From: Primula veris
Taxonomy: Eukaryota; Streptophyta; Magnoliopsida; Ericales; Primulaceae
Assembly: GCA_963682055.1 (NCBI GenBank)
Contig: OY821740.1
Location: 40,444,795-40,508,794, forward strand
Direction: 5' to 3'
DNA: 64,000 bases
Shown here: positions 22,570 to 34,334 of the stretch, in pieces
How the letters are laid out: each line of letters starts with the position of its first letter
Position numbering within the stretch: the stretch's first letter is position 1
Made by a program: the position numbers and the translations under genes
The notes under the pieces: generated by a model
Database searches by the model: none
What the model was told of the DNA's origin: nothing
What the model saw: the letters and a program-made list of their open reading frames with translations, nothing else

Positions 22570-25500
22570 GAACAAAACGAAGGCCATCGTAATAATCAGA
22601 CGAATCTACCCATCGCCGTGATAAACTCTAATTATTAACCCTAATTATTGATTTATTTATTATTTCGTCATCTTCTCTCTCTCTCTAAGGTATTTTCTCT
22701 CTCTCTTGATTTTTCTTTATCAAATTATTATTAGTATATCTGAATTAGGGTTTATTTCCAGCTCCTGTTATATTATTCTCAACGAGATGGTCAATCACGG
22801 TTATTTATCATCTATTATCGGTTAATCATTCGCCAATACTTTATTGTCGTTTTCACTTTATTATAATAGGACTTTGTTTTCTCCTTGCCCAATTGTGTGT
22901 ACCTAATTGACTATTTCAAAATATGTTCTGAAATGGAGTAACTAATAAGTAAGGTTTTTCACGTTATTAGGTACCTTTTTTTTATTGCATCGTTAATAAG
23001 TGCGAGGGACAAATAATTGTGTAGAATTTATCTTGAACAAGATTTGTAAGGTTATTCATTAGGGTTTTTGGTGTGTTAGCGTACTAACAAACGTAACTCG
23101 GAGGGAATTGATATTGTTTATTCTGTCTATTACGAGAAGTAGCTTGGTGAACTTGAGAAATGATAGGTTTCAGATGAAACAAAAATATTGTCGTGTTCGC
23201 ACTTGAGCCTGATTGTTTAGGGTTCCTGGTGTGTTATGTACTAAGAAATTTAATTTCGAGGAATTTGAGTTTGTTTGTTCTGTTTTTACGAGAAATAGAG
23301 CAGGGATTTCATGGAAAAGTAATTTTTAAGATGAAAAAGTGTCGGTTTGGGAACCACGTTAGCCCTAGAGAGTTTTCCGAGCCTGATTGTTGCGAGTGAT
23401 TTTTGGTTTGGGAAATTTTTGGTTTTAAATTAGGGATATTGGTGTGTTACGTACCGGGAATTGAGTTTGTTTATTCTGTTTTACTACGAGAAGTAGCTTG
23501 GTGAACTCAAGAAATGATGGAAAAAAGTGTCGGGTTCGCACTTTGAGAAATGTGTTGCTGCTGGAGAGTTTGCAGAGCCTGATTGGTGTCAGTGATTTAT
23601 GGTTTATGGATTTTAGTGGTTTTGAATTAGGGTTTTTGGTGTGTTACGTAGCAGGACACCTAATTCCGAGGAATTTGAGTTTGTTTGTTCTATTTTTACA
23701 AGAAATAGAGTAGAGATTTCATAAAAATGTTAAATCTTCAGATGAAAAAGTGTCGGTTTGGAAAACATGTTGGTCGTGAGAGTTTGCTGAGCCTGATTGT
23801 TCAGAGTGATTTATGATTTAGAGATTTTTTCAGTTATGAATTAGAAATAATGGCGTGTTAGGTATAGGGAATTGAGCCGTTGCTTTTTTTTTTTACGAGA
23901 AGTAGCATAGTGATTGCGAAGAAATGTTAAGTTATAGATAACATAGTGTCGGTTCTGGGAAACGTGTTGATGCTGGAGAGTTTCTTGAAATGATTTAGGC
24001 ATTTTGTGGTTTTGAATTGGGTTTATGGCCTTGTATGGGAGTGTGTAAGTTATAAAAACTATTCTTTGTTTTCATCTTTTAACTAGAAGTAGCAACGTGA
24101 TTTCAGAGAATGTTAAAGTGTTTGGGAAAAATTAGTCGGTGGAGAGTGCTGCTAAAGAGTTCGTTGATCTATTTTATTGCCTGTATCTATTAGAAGAGTT
24201 TCAGTTAGTGTGTCAGATGTGGATTGGATGTTAAAGTCCCAAGAAAAATAACAATTATTATTTGTCAGTTGTCACCAACATGTTTTAAAGAAGAGAGAAG
24301 CATAGAAGATTGCTTCTTTTATTCTTCTTCTATCTTGTCTGCGTGTATGCATTTGGAGAGTGAGAATTTGGGAGCTTTTGGCAACATAAAGAGTTGGAGT
24401 ATCCGTTTCGAAAAGGGCATATTTTATCTTCCATTTTAGTTGTTGAACAAAGAATTACGATGAACTAGTAAAAGTACTTTACTGTGGCTATGATACTACC
24501 AAGTATATAAAAAGAAAATCAGTATAACGCGTGGGAATATTTCAATTTGCAGGAAGTTGTTTTTGTTGGTATCACAAACTTTGAAATTTTTCGAAGTGGA
24601 GGAGAAATTATTACTGTTAATTTACATCTTCCAACTTATGAGTCGAGTATATGTGAAAGTGTAAAACAAATAGAAATTTGTAAGTATTAGAAATGGGTTT
24701 CTCAAAGATATAATCTGGCTTAATCATGAGTCTGAACCTTTGGATTTTCTATTATTAATACACAGAAAGTAGTTCTTATTGATATCCACAGTCTTGAATG
24801 TTTTTGTTATCTAATCTAATATCCTTCTGTCCCTTCATCCACTTCACATGTTATCTGGTTGATTTTGTTTCTTCTGATATACTGTCATAATCGTTTGATA
24901 TTTCATAGCAGGTCTAACGAGAGGTGAAGTTAACAAAATACATCTGGTCGGCTTAAACCTGGAAAAACATTAGTCAAATGATTCTTGTCTGACGTCATTC
25001 AAAGTTGTAATAACTTCTGGGAGTGAATTAGAGATTTTACAGTGATGGCTGTTTCCGGTTCTCTGCAAGTACACGACCTAGGAATATGCAGAAACCATGT
25101 CTGTAGTAAAAAAATTCTGGTATAAAATAATTGTTGTCAATTTTACTTTCTATTTTTACCTTGTTGTTTTTCCTCTGTACCTTTCTTACGGATACTTGTA
25201 TCTTGCAGCATCACAGAAGATTTCAATTGGTGAAGACTAATTTTTCATCACATGCTCTGGTATGGTTCATTGGTGACTGAAATATATTCATTTATCTTAT
25301 CCTTTCCAGTGCTGTAAAAGTCGGGATTAGTCTCCGACTAGTCGGAAGTCGGAGGTCACCAACCCCGATTTCGGAAAGTCGGCCAAAAAAAATCGGAAAT
25401 CTGAAAAAAACCCAAATTTGGGGATAATTGGTTCAATTAAAGACATATGATACCCGAATTGAGCTCTGGTTGAAGTAATTGATCATCGGAGAAGTAAAAC

Positions 25501-28500
25501 AAAAAACCCTAATTGAATTAGGGTTTGCTTAAGTTTCAGAAAAAAAAAAATACAGTAAAGAGAGAGAAGAAGAAGAAGATACAGTGTTTTTTGTTTTAAA
25601 GCCGCCGCCTGTATATAGTACTAATAGTAGGTTTGCTTTATTAAAACTTAGATCTTTTAACATAAACAGTCCTTTAGTTTTAAAACCTATACCAATATCT
25701 TCTAATTTTCAGAGTGTTACACAGAAAGTAAAAAAAATTCAAAAAGACCCCTAAATTTTGAAAAGGTAACATTTTCAAAAAAAGAAGAAGAAAGAAGTCG
25801 GATCAGACTAATCCGATTAATCGGAAAAAAATTCCAGTCCGACCTCACCGATTAGTCACCGACTTGCGACTTTTACAACCTTGATCCTTGCCTATGTAAC
25901 TTTTTACTTTGCATCTTCTTGGAGTTTTGTTTCTCTAAGACATGGATGAATGATTCTAGTGGTGATGGAAAGAGAATTACAACTGTGAAAGTGAAAAGAA
26001 ATTGAACAATGCTGAGATCTATTGGGTGTTCTAGCTTTTTAGGTGTTTACAGGCCACTAAATATTTGTGGGTTTTCTCTTTTTGTTTAAACTAGAGGCTA
26101 GAATTGGATTGTCTATGGACAACTTTCCAGCATCAGTAGCCGCCCAGATAGTTCTAGATTTAGACTTGGGGTAAATTTGTGTAAATTTATTACAGCTCGT
26201 ATATTGGTTGGTGCCCTTTTTATGTGCGAGACAAAATCGCAAGTTAAATATAGTACTGGGCTGTATTTCACTATGATTTTTGATGCAAGCATACAAATCA
26301 GAAATTGGGAACATTTTAATCATTCGGACGAGTTTTCAGATTTGAGCTTTCTGAAGTGTTGGACCTCTTTTTGGTAATACCCTTTTTGTTTAGTAAAACT
26401 TGCTTCATTGGTTGTAAGATTTCAAAGTAGTATTTTTTTTTCACTACTCCTCTGAGCTTTTGAATGGGACAAGACTCAAGAACTTAGAAAACACAAATGA
26501 GTATCTAAATCTCCGAGTTTATAAAAGAATTGAAAACTGAAACTCTACTTGACAAGGTTTATGTTCAAAATAATCTAAAAGATTAAAAGGTGAATTTGAC
26601 AAAGAGATAATCTACTAAACATTTGTTTGTTGCCTACAATTATTTCACAATCAATTTTTATTTCAGAGGCAGGATCCATTCAGTATTCGTCTTGCAGAAG
26701 GGGCATATTTGCCGTTGTGCTCCATCAAGTCTAGACAAAGTTCATTAAAATGCTATTCTTTGTTGAGTCCAAGCAACTCGTCCCAATTTACCTATATTAA
26801 GAATGCCGCTGTTGCATTGACAAGGTAACATTTTCCCTTTTAACTGTAGTAACATTTGCACAGAATTTGCAGATTCCTATGTTGCATGGTTTTGCATGAA
26901 AATCAGAATCAAAACATCCGTCGTTACTTCTAATACATTCAATTTGCTATGGTACCATTCACTACTTAAAGTGGAAATCTTTACAAGCTACCAAATATCT
27001 CTTAACTTCTGTTAGGAAAGTTATAAGAAATTTGCAAAATTTATCAACTGTTCCAAATATAATTTGTTCATATTGTCAATCCCTGTGAGGTGAAGGCATG
27101 GAAGTTATTACCCACATCCATGTGTAATAAAGTGAGATTATAATTGAATAGTTGTCTTTATCTATGTTGTAAATTTTTCAAGCAGTGTTCCAAAAGGCAC
27201 AGGGAAAAATAGGTCATCTAGTGCCTACTCCCACTTAATGACCACTTAACACCCATGCATCTAATCTCTGCCTACCGTCTAATTTCCGCATAGGCTCGCC
27301 TTTTAGAACTGGTTGAAGTAACTTCATTACAAATTTGAATTTCTTTCTTCATAAAAAATTATTTGCAATGCGACTGCATATCTTTGTGTTTCCTAAAACA
27401 ACCAAAAATTATGTGGCAGCAATTAGTATTTTTTATGTAAGAATTTCATGTACAGTTGTGAATTGTGATGACTGATGACGCAACTAGGATAGGAATCTAG
27501 GTTATTTTGTGTTTGTTTGTAGTTGTTTTATCATTAAGACTTATTTTTCTTGGCTAGTTAGCATCTGGATTTTATGATTGATGGAATAAAGAAGGCAGAA
27601 CTAAGTTGTTTATATCACTTTTTTCATTCGCGGGTGATCCAAAGACGAAGGCCTGTTGTACTTTATTTATGTATCTTATTTTGCAGATCTTATAATGCCA
27701 TCCAAGTTAGCCCTATTGTGCTTAAGTTTGTTTCCGCAGTTGGTGTTGTTGCTTTTGCAATATGGGGTCTCGGCCCATTCGTGCGTCAATGCAGAAGCAT
27801 ATTCCTCCATGTAAAGCATTTTTATAATTGTTGTTTCTGTCTTTTTCAAATGTTTTGCATTTGTAATCCAGCTTCCTTTACTGACCTTGTTACCGAATAT
27901 GACAGAAAAATGACCAAAATTGGAAAAAGAGTAGCACTTACTATGTTACAACTTCCTATATTCAACCTTTGCTCCTGTGGACCGGGGCAACTATTATCTG
28001 CAGGTGCCACTTATTTCATATTATAATCTTTGCATTTAGTAATTAGTACCATTGTTTTATGCCTTTACATTAACGGAATTTATTTCCGCTCGCAGGATGT
28101 TAGATCCAGTCGTTTTACCTACAGAAGCTAGCCAAATTGTTAAGCAACGGCTCGTGAATTTTACAAGATCGTTGTCAACTGTGCTGGCTTTTGCTTATTG
28201 TTTATCAAGGTGAGTTTTATTGAGTGTTATTTGCAGATCAAATGTGCACTCTAATGCATAATGGTTGCAGTTATCTTCACACTCAGTTTTAGTTGAACAG
28301 TTTCACACTCTTACCAAAAGTTCAAGAAAAATTAATTGACCAAAACTAATTTTAAGCTAATACACTCTATATAAAAACCCAAGTCAGGATTTTATAATCT
28401 AGCTAAGGATAAAATCTGTAGGTGACACTTATCAGATTAGGTCAGCGGTAAAACCCTGCGATTTTGTTTACTTTTTACGTTTTTATCCATGCCCTGAGAA

Positions 28501-31500
28501 TGAAGTCTGCCATGCTATGTGTTACTAATTAAGTTATCATACATGTTAAAGCTTTTATACTTCATCCACGGGCAGCTATTTCCCTGCAAAACAGCAGTTT
28601 TGCATTTTGAAAATTGTTATGTTGCCTTAACACTCTCAAAAGTGCTGTCAATCTGTGGAATTTAGACTCATGAACTTATATCTTCTTGCATTCTCAGTCT
28701 TCTCATATTCTGTGTTATATAGGTCTATCTTAGTATTTTTAAGTTTCTATACTCATTGCAATCATTTAATTTATCGAAGCAGATGCTATGATTATCGATC
28801 ATTCCCTCTATCTACAACTTTAACCATGATGTTATGCCTTTTTAAAAAAAATTGGTTTTATGCTTGACTTAACACAAAAATGTTCCACATATTTTGAGAG
28901 AAACACATCAGCACTACCTGATCCATTTCTCATGTTAGGTTGTTGGCAATTTATTTTTCTGTAGCACTATCTTGATCTAGTCTTGTAGAATTGAGCTAAA
29001 CTTTAGCGAGTACTTTTAATATTCTGTTCATGTTTTTTGTTTTTGTTTTTTTATTTACCTAGTTGTAATGCTTATTGCTTGACTGTTTTTTATTAATAGC
29101 GCAGCATCTATATATGTGCAGTGTAATCCAGCAAGCACAAAAGTACTTCACGGAGACGAGCAGCTCAAGTGACCCAAGAAATGTATGCAATTCTAAGCAT
29201 TTTTAGAGTCAGATCTTGGACCTTATCTTTTTTGATACTTTGGTGTCAATAGTACACACGACAGTTATTGAACATGTTGGCTTGGTCGTAACATTTTACT
29301 TTTTAGTTTCTTCCTGTCCTTTTCATTTGGGTTTGGGCTACAACCTTGTGAAGCGTTTAGGGGGAGAGAAGTTTGCAGGTATCTGAGGTTATATATAAAC
29401 AATAGTGTAATATTCTGTTTCAAAAGTAAAAGGTCTATTGTTTCTGGTTCCCGTGGCAATAACTTTTAAGCTCTTCCTTCATTTTTATTCGAAAGATGAC
29501 CACTTTTAGGGCTATATGCTTGTCAACCCCTTAAATCTCTCCTTGTAACGTAATACGGTATAGGAACTGTCGCCCCATATGTACTGGGCTATGAATTGCT
29601 AGCGTCTTTAATCACCTTCAAGGAAAAAAGAGTCTCTTTCGATTCATTAGCGTGGTATTTTGTTTCTGTTCATTTTATAGTTATAACCGGTTGATGATTG
29701 GGATTTTTTTAATATTACAAACTTGTTTTATCGTCTTGTACTGAAACCAGTGATACATTTTTCTGTATATTTCTAAGTTTGAGGGCTTTATTTTCTAGTA
29801 GTCACTTTGGTGACCAATATCTCAATAGTTTTTTTTGTTTATCTCAGTAATTCCCTTTTGAGAGCTCAAAACTTGGTTAATCTAGGAGAACTTTAATATC
29901 AAGAATGCATATTCATCATCCTTTTGAGTTTTTGAGTTACTGTGCTAATAAGTCTAAATTCGCTTCAAAGCTTTCACAAAATGGTGAAAATTTTCCTGTG
30001 ATATTATCTTTGATCCATTATGATTTCCATATTTTAAAAAGGGTCTTTTGTCTGGTAGATGGGATATCAATTTGCTGGAAAAGCTGTATACTCGTCCGTA
30101 TGGGTAGCTGCTGTTGCATTGTTCATGGAGTTGCTTGGTTTCTCTACCCAGAAATGGCTCACTGCTGGCGGTCTTGGCACTGTGTTGCTTACTCTTGCTG
30201 GTCGTGAGGTATAGTTTTATATATATATATATATATATATACTAAAGAAAGATAGATGTGTTAAGCTTTGTAGAAGCTTCCATTTAGCTTGTTTTGCTTT
30301 AATTTTTTATTATTTTTAGTATGTTTACTATAATGTTTTTCATCCTCGTTTTCTGTTAAGTGTTTTGTTACGGCAGGAGCTGCTGAATTTGATAATTTTT
30401 GTTATGCCATCAGATATTCACAAATTTCCTCTCGAGTGTAATGATTCATGCTACCAGACCGTTTGTCGCAAACGAATGGATTCAGACAAAGATTGAGGGC
30501 TATGAAGTGTCGGGTACTGTTGAGGTAAAGTTTGCTTTAAAACTAATAAATCATATAACAAACAACAGGACAGCTTCTGGAGTACTATTTTAAGGATATT
30601 AATATTTGAGATACTTGACAATGTAAATCGTGCGCAGTGTGGGACCTTGTAGTCTTGAACGCGCTATTGTATACATATGGTCGTGTGCTTTTACATAGAG
30701 TTGTGTGCTTTTTTGGTTTAGTTTTGGTTAATTTGGGTTCTCTATTTGTGCTTGCAGCATGTGGGTTGGTGGTCACCTACTATTATAAGAGGTGAAGATC
30801 GTGAAGCTGTTCACATTCCAAACCACAAGTTCACAGTCAATGTTGTGAGAAATCTCACACAAAAAACACATTGGCGTATCAAGACACATCTGGCTATTAG
30901 TCATTTGGATGTCAACAAGATCAATGTAAGGCGTTGATAGAGTTCAGTCTATTTACTTATGTATCTTTATAGACAAAGTATATATGTTGTTGGTTCCCGG
31001 TGATAATTGATCTTTTGTCCTCACAAAATACAGAATATAGTTGCTGATATGCGCAAAGTTTTGGCAAAAAACCCTCAAGTGGAACATAAGAGGTTGCACA
31101 GGAGAGTATTTCTTGAGAATGTTAATCCTGAAAATCAAGCTCTCATGGTTAGTCTTTCACTCATCTTTTTTCTTCTTTTTATGATGTTATCCTCGCATAT
31201 TTATGCTAGATAATACTGTCTGTATCTATTGGAATGGTCTTATCGTGCTTAGCGCATACGGCATAACTATCAGTTGCATGTGAAGAGTACGTTATTATTG
31301 TGTGTGTACCGGAAACATGTCTATGTAGTAGTTCGACATATGTTTGAAGATAGGATAAAACTAAAAGTGTAGCACGATGGTTACCAAGTATCTTATATTA
31401 GATTGTATTAGTACATGCTCGTGTACTGGTTCTCCAGTAGCATCAACCTAATGTTGTGTCTTGTTGGCGTTACCAACCTATCAACATTGCATAAGCTTGA

Positions 31501-33109
31501 TTTTTGTTTATCTTGTATCTTTTACAGATCTTGATCTCATGCTTTGTGAAGACCACACATCATGAGGAGTACTTATGTGTCAAGGTAAGATGTCTTTTTC
31601 TCTTGTAGTGAATAATAAATTCTTTTTTTTTGTTTTGAATTTTGTCTAAAAACTGAACAAGAAATGCAACAGTCTCTATGTCTAAATAAAAACTTGATTG
31701 CGAATATCTGCCAGAGATCAACACTGTCCTCCTGTTCATGACCAGACATTCTATTTTAAAATTAATTTATATGCAATTTCTTAGGTGATGTTGGAACTGT
31801 AACATGTTTGGGAATTCTAACTTTGTTTAGTACGTTTGTTATGATGTGAGAACGAGCAATGCTTTACAACTAGATAGAATCTCTGTACAGACAGAACTTC
31901 CATAAGGGCATTTGTAAAAAATGGCATTACTGACCCTTCCCTAAGTTTGCATTTTGTACTCCCAAACACATTACATATAAGCGAATGAGTTGTTTGGTTG
32001 CTAATTTTAAGCAAATGAAATGGGTTAATCTGGGTCGAGAAAAAACTAGGGTCATCCAGCTTAAAAGTTTCTAGCGTAAGGCTTGCAACACCTACCATAT
32101 AAACTGCTGTTCATTGTAGTATGACTTTTTTGTTTCCAAGAAGAAATACCTTTCTTCAGTGTTTATTTACTTTCATTATACAGGAAGCTATATTGTTGGA
32201 TCTTCTTAGGGTCATCAGCCACCACCGCGCTAGACTTGCTACCCCTATTCGCACAGTTCAGAAAATGTATAATGACCCTGATTTGGATAATGTACCATTT
32301 TCTGACTCTATGTTCACACGTGGTAAAGGGACAACTAATCGTCCTCTTTTATTAATTGAACCCCCATACAAAATCAACGGAGATGAAAAAACAAAAGCCC
32401 AACCTCGGTCAACACGCACAACTGGAGAACAAGAGAAGAAAGAAACAGGCGAAGTACACGTTGGTCAGGAAGATAATAAAGATGTGACCAAAATATCATC
32501 TGAATCTAAAGGCAAGGAGGGCACATCCTCTAGCTCCGTAGAGAAAGAGGCACTTAAGCCGAATACAAAACTTGATGCTAAGGATGGAGAATCTCCAGGT
32601 GCGTTTGGTTGATCTTTAAAAGTTTTGAGTTTGTTTGATCTTTTATGTATTACCCATATCTCGATGTGCGTACAGATTTTCACTGTAAATAGAAATTTTC
32701 TGCAGTGATATCTGCCCAAGGTGACAAAGGGAGTGAAAAACCAACAATGAAATCCAATGCCAAACAACCTAAGAAGACAGTTATTGGGAGTAGCCAAGAA
32801 ATTGACGGGGAAGAAAAATTAGTTAATAATTCAAACACGGCACAACAAAGACAAGAAACCGAGAGATCAACACAACCACCTATATTAAGACCGCCCATGG
32901 AAGACAACATAGTTTTAGGTGTTGCTTTGGATGGTTCAAAAAGAACCCTACCAATCGAAGAAGAAGAAATGGTCCCATCTTCTTTAACCGAGTCTAAGGA
33001 ATTGGCTACCTCGCGAAGTGGCAATGCTTCTCCAAATTCTGAACAGGAGAAGAAGGATAGTCAGCTTCCAAATATTTCAAGTTCAAGATCTAGCGATCAA
33101 AGGGGCTGA
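22570..33109 (+). CDS. Plastid mechanosensitive channel, MscS-like (MSL2/MSL3 type)
   Basis: A leader exon at about 22570-22689 ends at a GTATTT donor; the exact start is uncertain. Coding exons: 25045-25119, 25209-25259, 26667-26824, 27687-27810, 27906-28003, 28096-28209, 29122-29182, 30059-30208, 30414-30524, 30758-30925, 31034-31147, 31528-31584, 32184-32598 and 32706-33109. All are in phase; 699 aa. The N-terminus [17 protein letters not shown] with a basic, Ser-rich following region fits a plastid transit peptide. Hydrophobic segments ([49 protein letters not shown]) precede [20 protein letters not shown], the Gly/Ala-rich MscS pore helix. [20 protein letters not shown] and [17 protein letters not shown] form the MscS beta domain. 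The C-terminus is a Lys/Glu/Ser-rich tail. MSL2 and MSL3 relieve osmotic stress in the plastid envelope and affect plastid size and shape. Whether this is MSL2 or MSL3 cannot be settled by eye. Confidence 0.93.
23071..24130 (+). repeat. Six degenerate tandem copies of an approximately 195-bp unit in the MSL leader intron
   Basis: The marker GTGTGTTA recurs at 23071, 23229, 23442, 23639, 23853 (as GCGTGTTA) and 24041 (as GTGTGTAA). It is followed each time by a GGAATTTGAGTTTGTTTGTTCT-like block, ACGAGAARTAG, then a GTGTCGGTTTGGGAA and GAGCCTGATTG block. Spacings run from 158 to 214 bp. It lies within the long intron of the 5' leader. Confidence 0.75.
25307..25883. mobile_element. hAT-type non-autonomous element in an MSL intron
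   Basis: Ends are CAGTGCTGTAAAAGTCG and, inverted, CAAGGTTGTAAAAGTCG. Flanks are ATCCTTTC (25299-25306) and ATCCTTGC (25884-25891), an 8-bp target duplication with one mismatch. Inverted blocks rich in GACTAGTCGG / CCGATTAGTC follow the ends. 577 bp; it starts 48 bp after the exon ending at 25259. Confidence 0.8.
30219..30241. repeat. (TA)n microsatellite in an MSL intron
   Basis: A run of alternating TA just after the exon ending at 30208. Likely variable in length between individuals. Confidence 0.8.
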
Positions 33110-34254
33110 GCTATGGGTAGATAACGGTAAATAGGTGAAAATTCACACATGTTTTTTTTGGTCATGTGGTGTTATGCATTTTATTATTACTTTCGACTGA
33201 CTGAACAGTATTTGACTTTTGTAATGATGATCAAAATATAGAAAGATTGTGTTTTACGTGATGGGATCTCTCAGAAGTTGCACAGTATTTTTTTCTTCTT
33301 CTGTTGTAGCTTGCGATTTCCTGCAATGTTGAGCTTGCTCATTTCCATTAATGATGCCTTTATCAGTTCTGAACCGAATAAACCAAGTGTTCTTGATTCT
33401 GGACGTCTGTGTTGGGATTATTGGAACTGTTGGTACTGAATGTGCAGAAAGGTACTAACTGCAGATTGTGAAGGAATAAAAATGCCGTCACCAAACCTTT
33501 GCTAAATTGATGCCGTTTTTGCTTTGATCCTTTAGTTGGTTGTTATATGTTCTTTATTTCCCTTAAAACGGAGCCTACTGCTGGGTTGGACATTTTTCTG
33601 GTGTTGATTGTTCTTTTTCAGTAATCTTGTTTTAGTGAAAGTTAAATATTTTTCCATTGGGAGTATTTTTAACAAAGTGAGTGAGAAAGTATTGAAGATA
33701 ATGAGACCAAAACTACACTTAAAAGAGTTGTATCAGCTTCAATGGGCAATTAATTTACACTTTAAAAGAGTTGTACCAATCAATATTCCACTCACAAGGG
33801 ACTCTGATACTGTGAATGAGGATGACAACATGGGCACATTTAACCATGAATGTGTTTATTAACCGTTATCTTACATGTGTGTGTGTATATATATATATAT
33901 ACATATCGAAAAATACATCATTAAAACAAAATCGTCCAAAACAGACTGTGAAACCCAAAATGTATATACACACATAATACATTTGTGGATTTAATCGCTA
34001 GTTAGCTAAAAAGCTGGTGGCAGTTATTTGGAGTGCAACTAGTCTATAGTTTGTGGGGGTTTATTTGCAATTTACCCTTTGGCAAGAAAGGACAAATATT
34101 TATTTTGTCAACTACTTAAATACATTTTATACTTGCTACTTATTATTAGTATTAAGTAGATCACTAGAAGCAGTTGGGCTAAACATCTTTCATTAAATCC
34201 GTACTCTTTTTTTTATCATTTTCCAGATCACTTTCTTCTTTTCCTACAAACTCT
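33110..34254. other. Intergenic region, MSL to PAS2
   Basis: Holds the MSL 3' untranslated region and the PAS2 promoter. A (TA)n/(GT)n patch occurs at about 33877-33902. No further gene seen; the short open frame at 33608-33862 has no recognisable features. Confidence 0.5.
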
Positions 34255-34263
34255 CTATCTCCC

Positions 34264-34303
<40 letters not shown>

Positions 34304-34334
34304 CTATAAATTTAAATATATATATATATAAAAG
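34255..34334 (+). promoter_or_regulatory. CT and TA microsatellites forming the PAS2 core promoter/leader
   Basis: A (CT)n run of about 28 bases is followed by (TA)n runs up to 4 bases before the start codon. If transcription starts in the CT tract, the TA repeats are in the leader. Both tracts are likely to vary in length. Confidence 0.5.

Noticed and set aside
24224..24439. 71-codon open frame in the MSL leader intron
   Set aside because: No family features, AT-rich composition, and it lies inside a region explained as intron.
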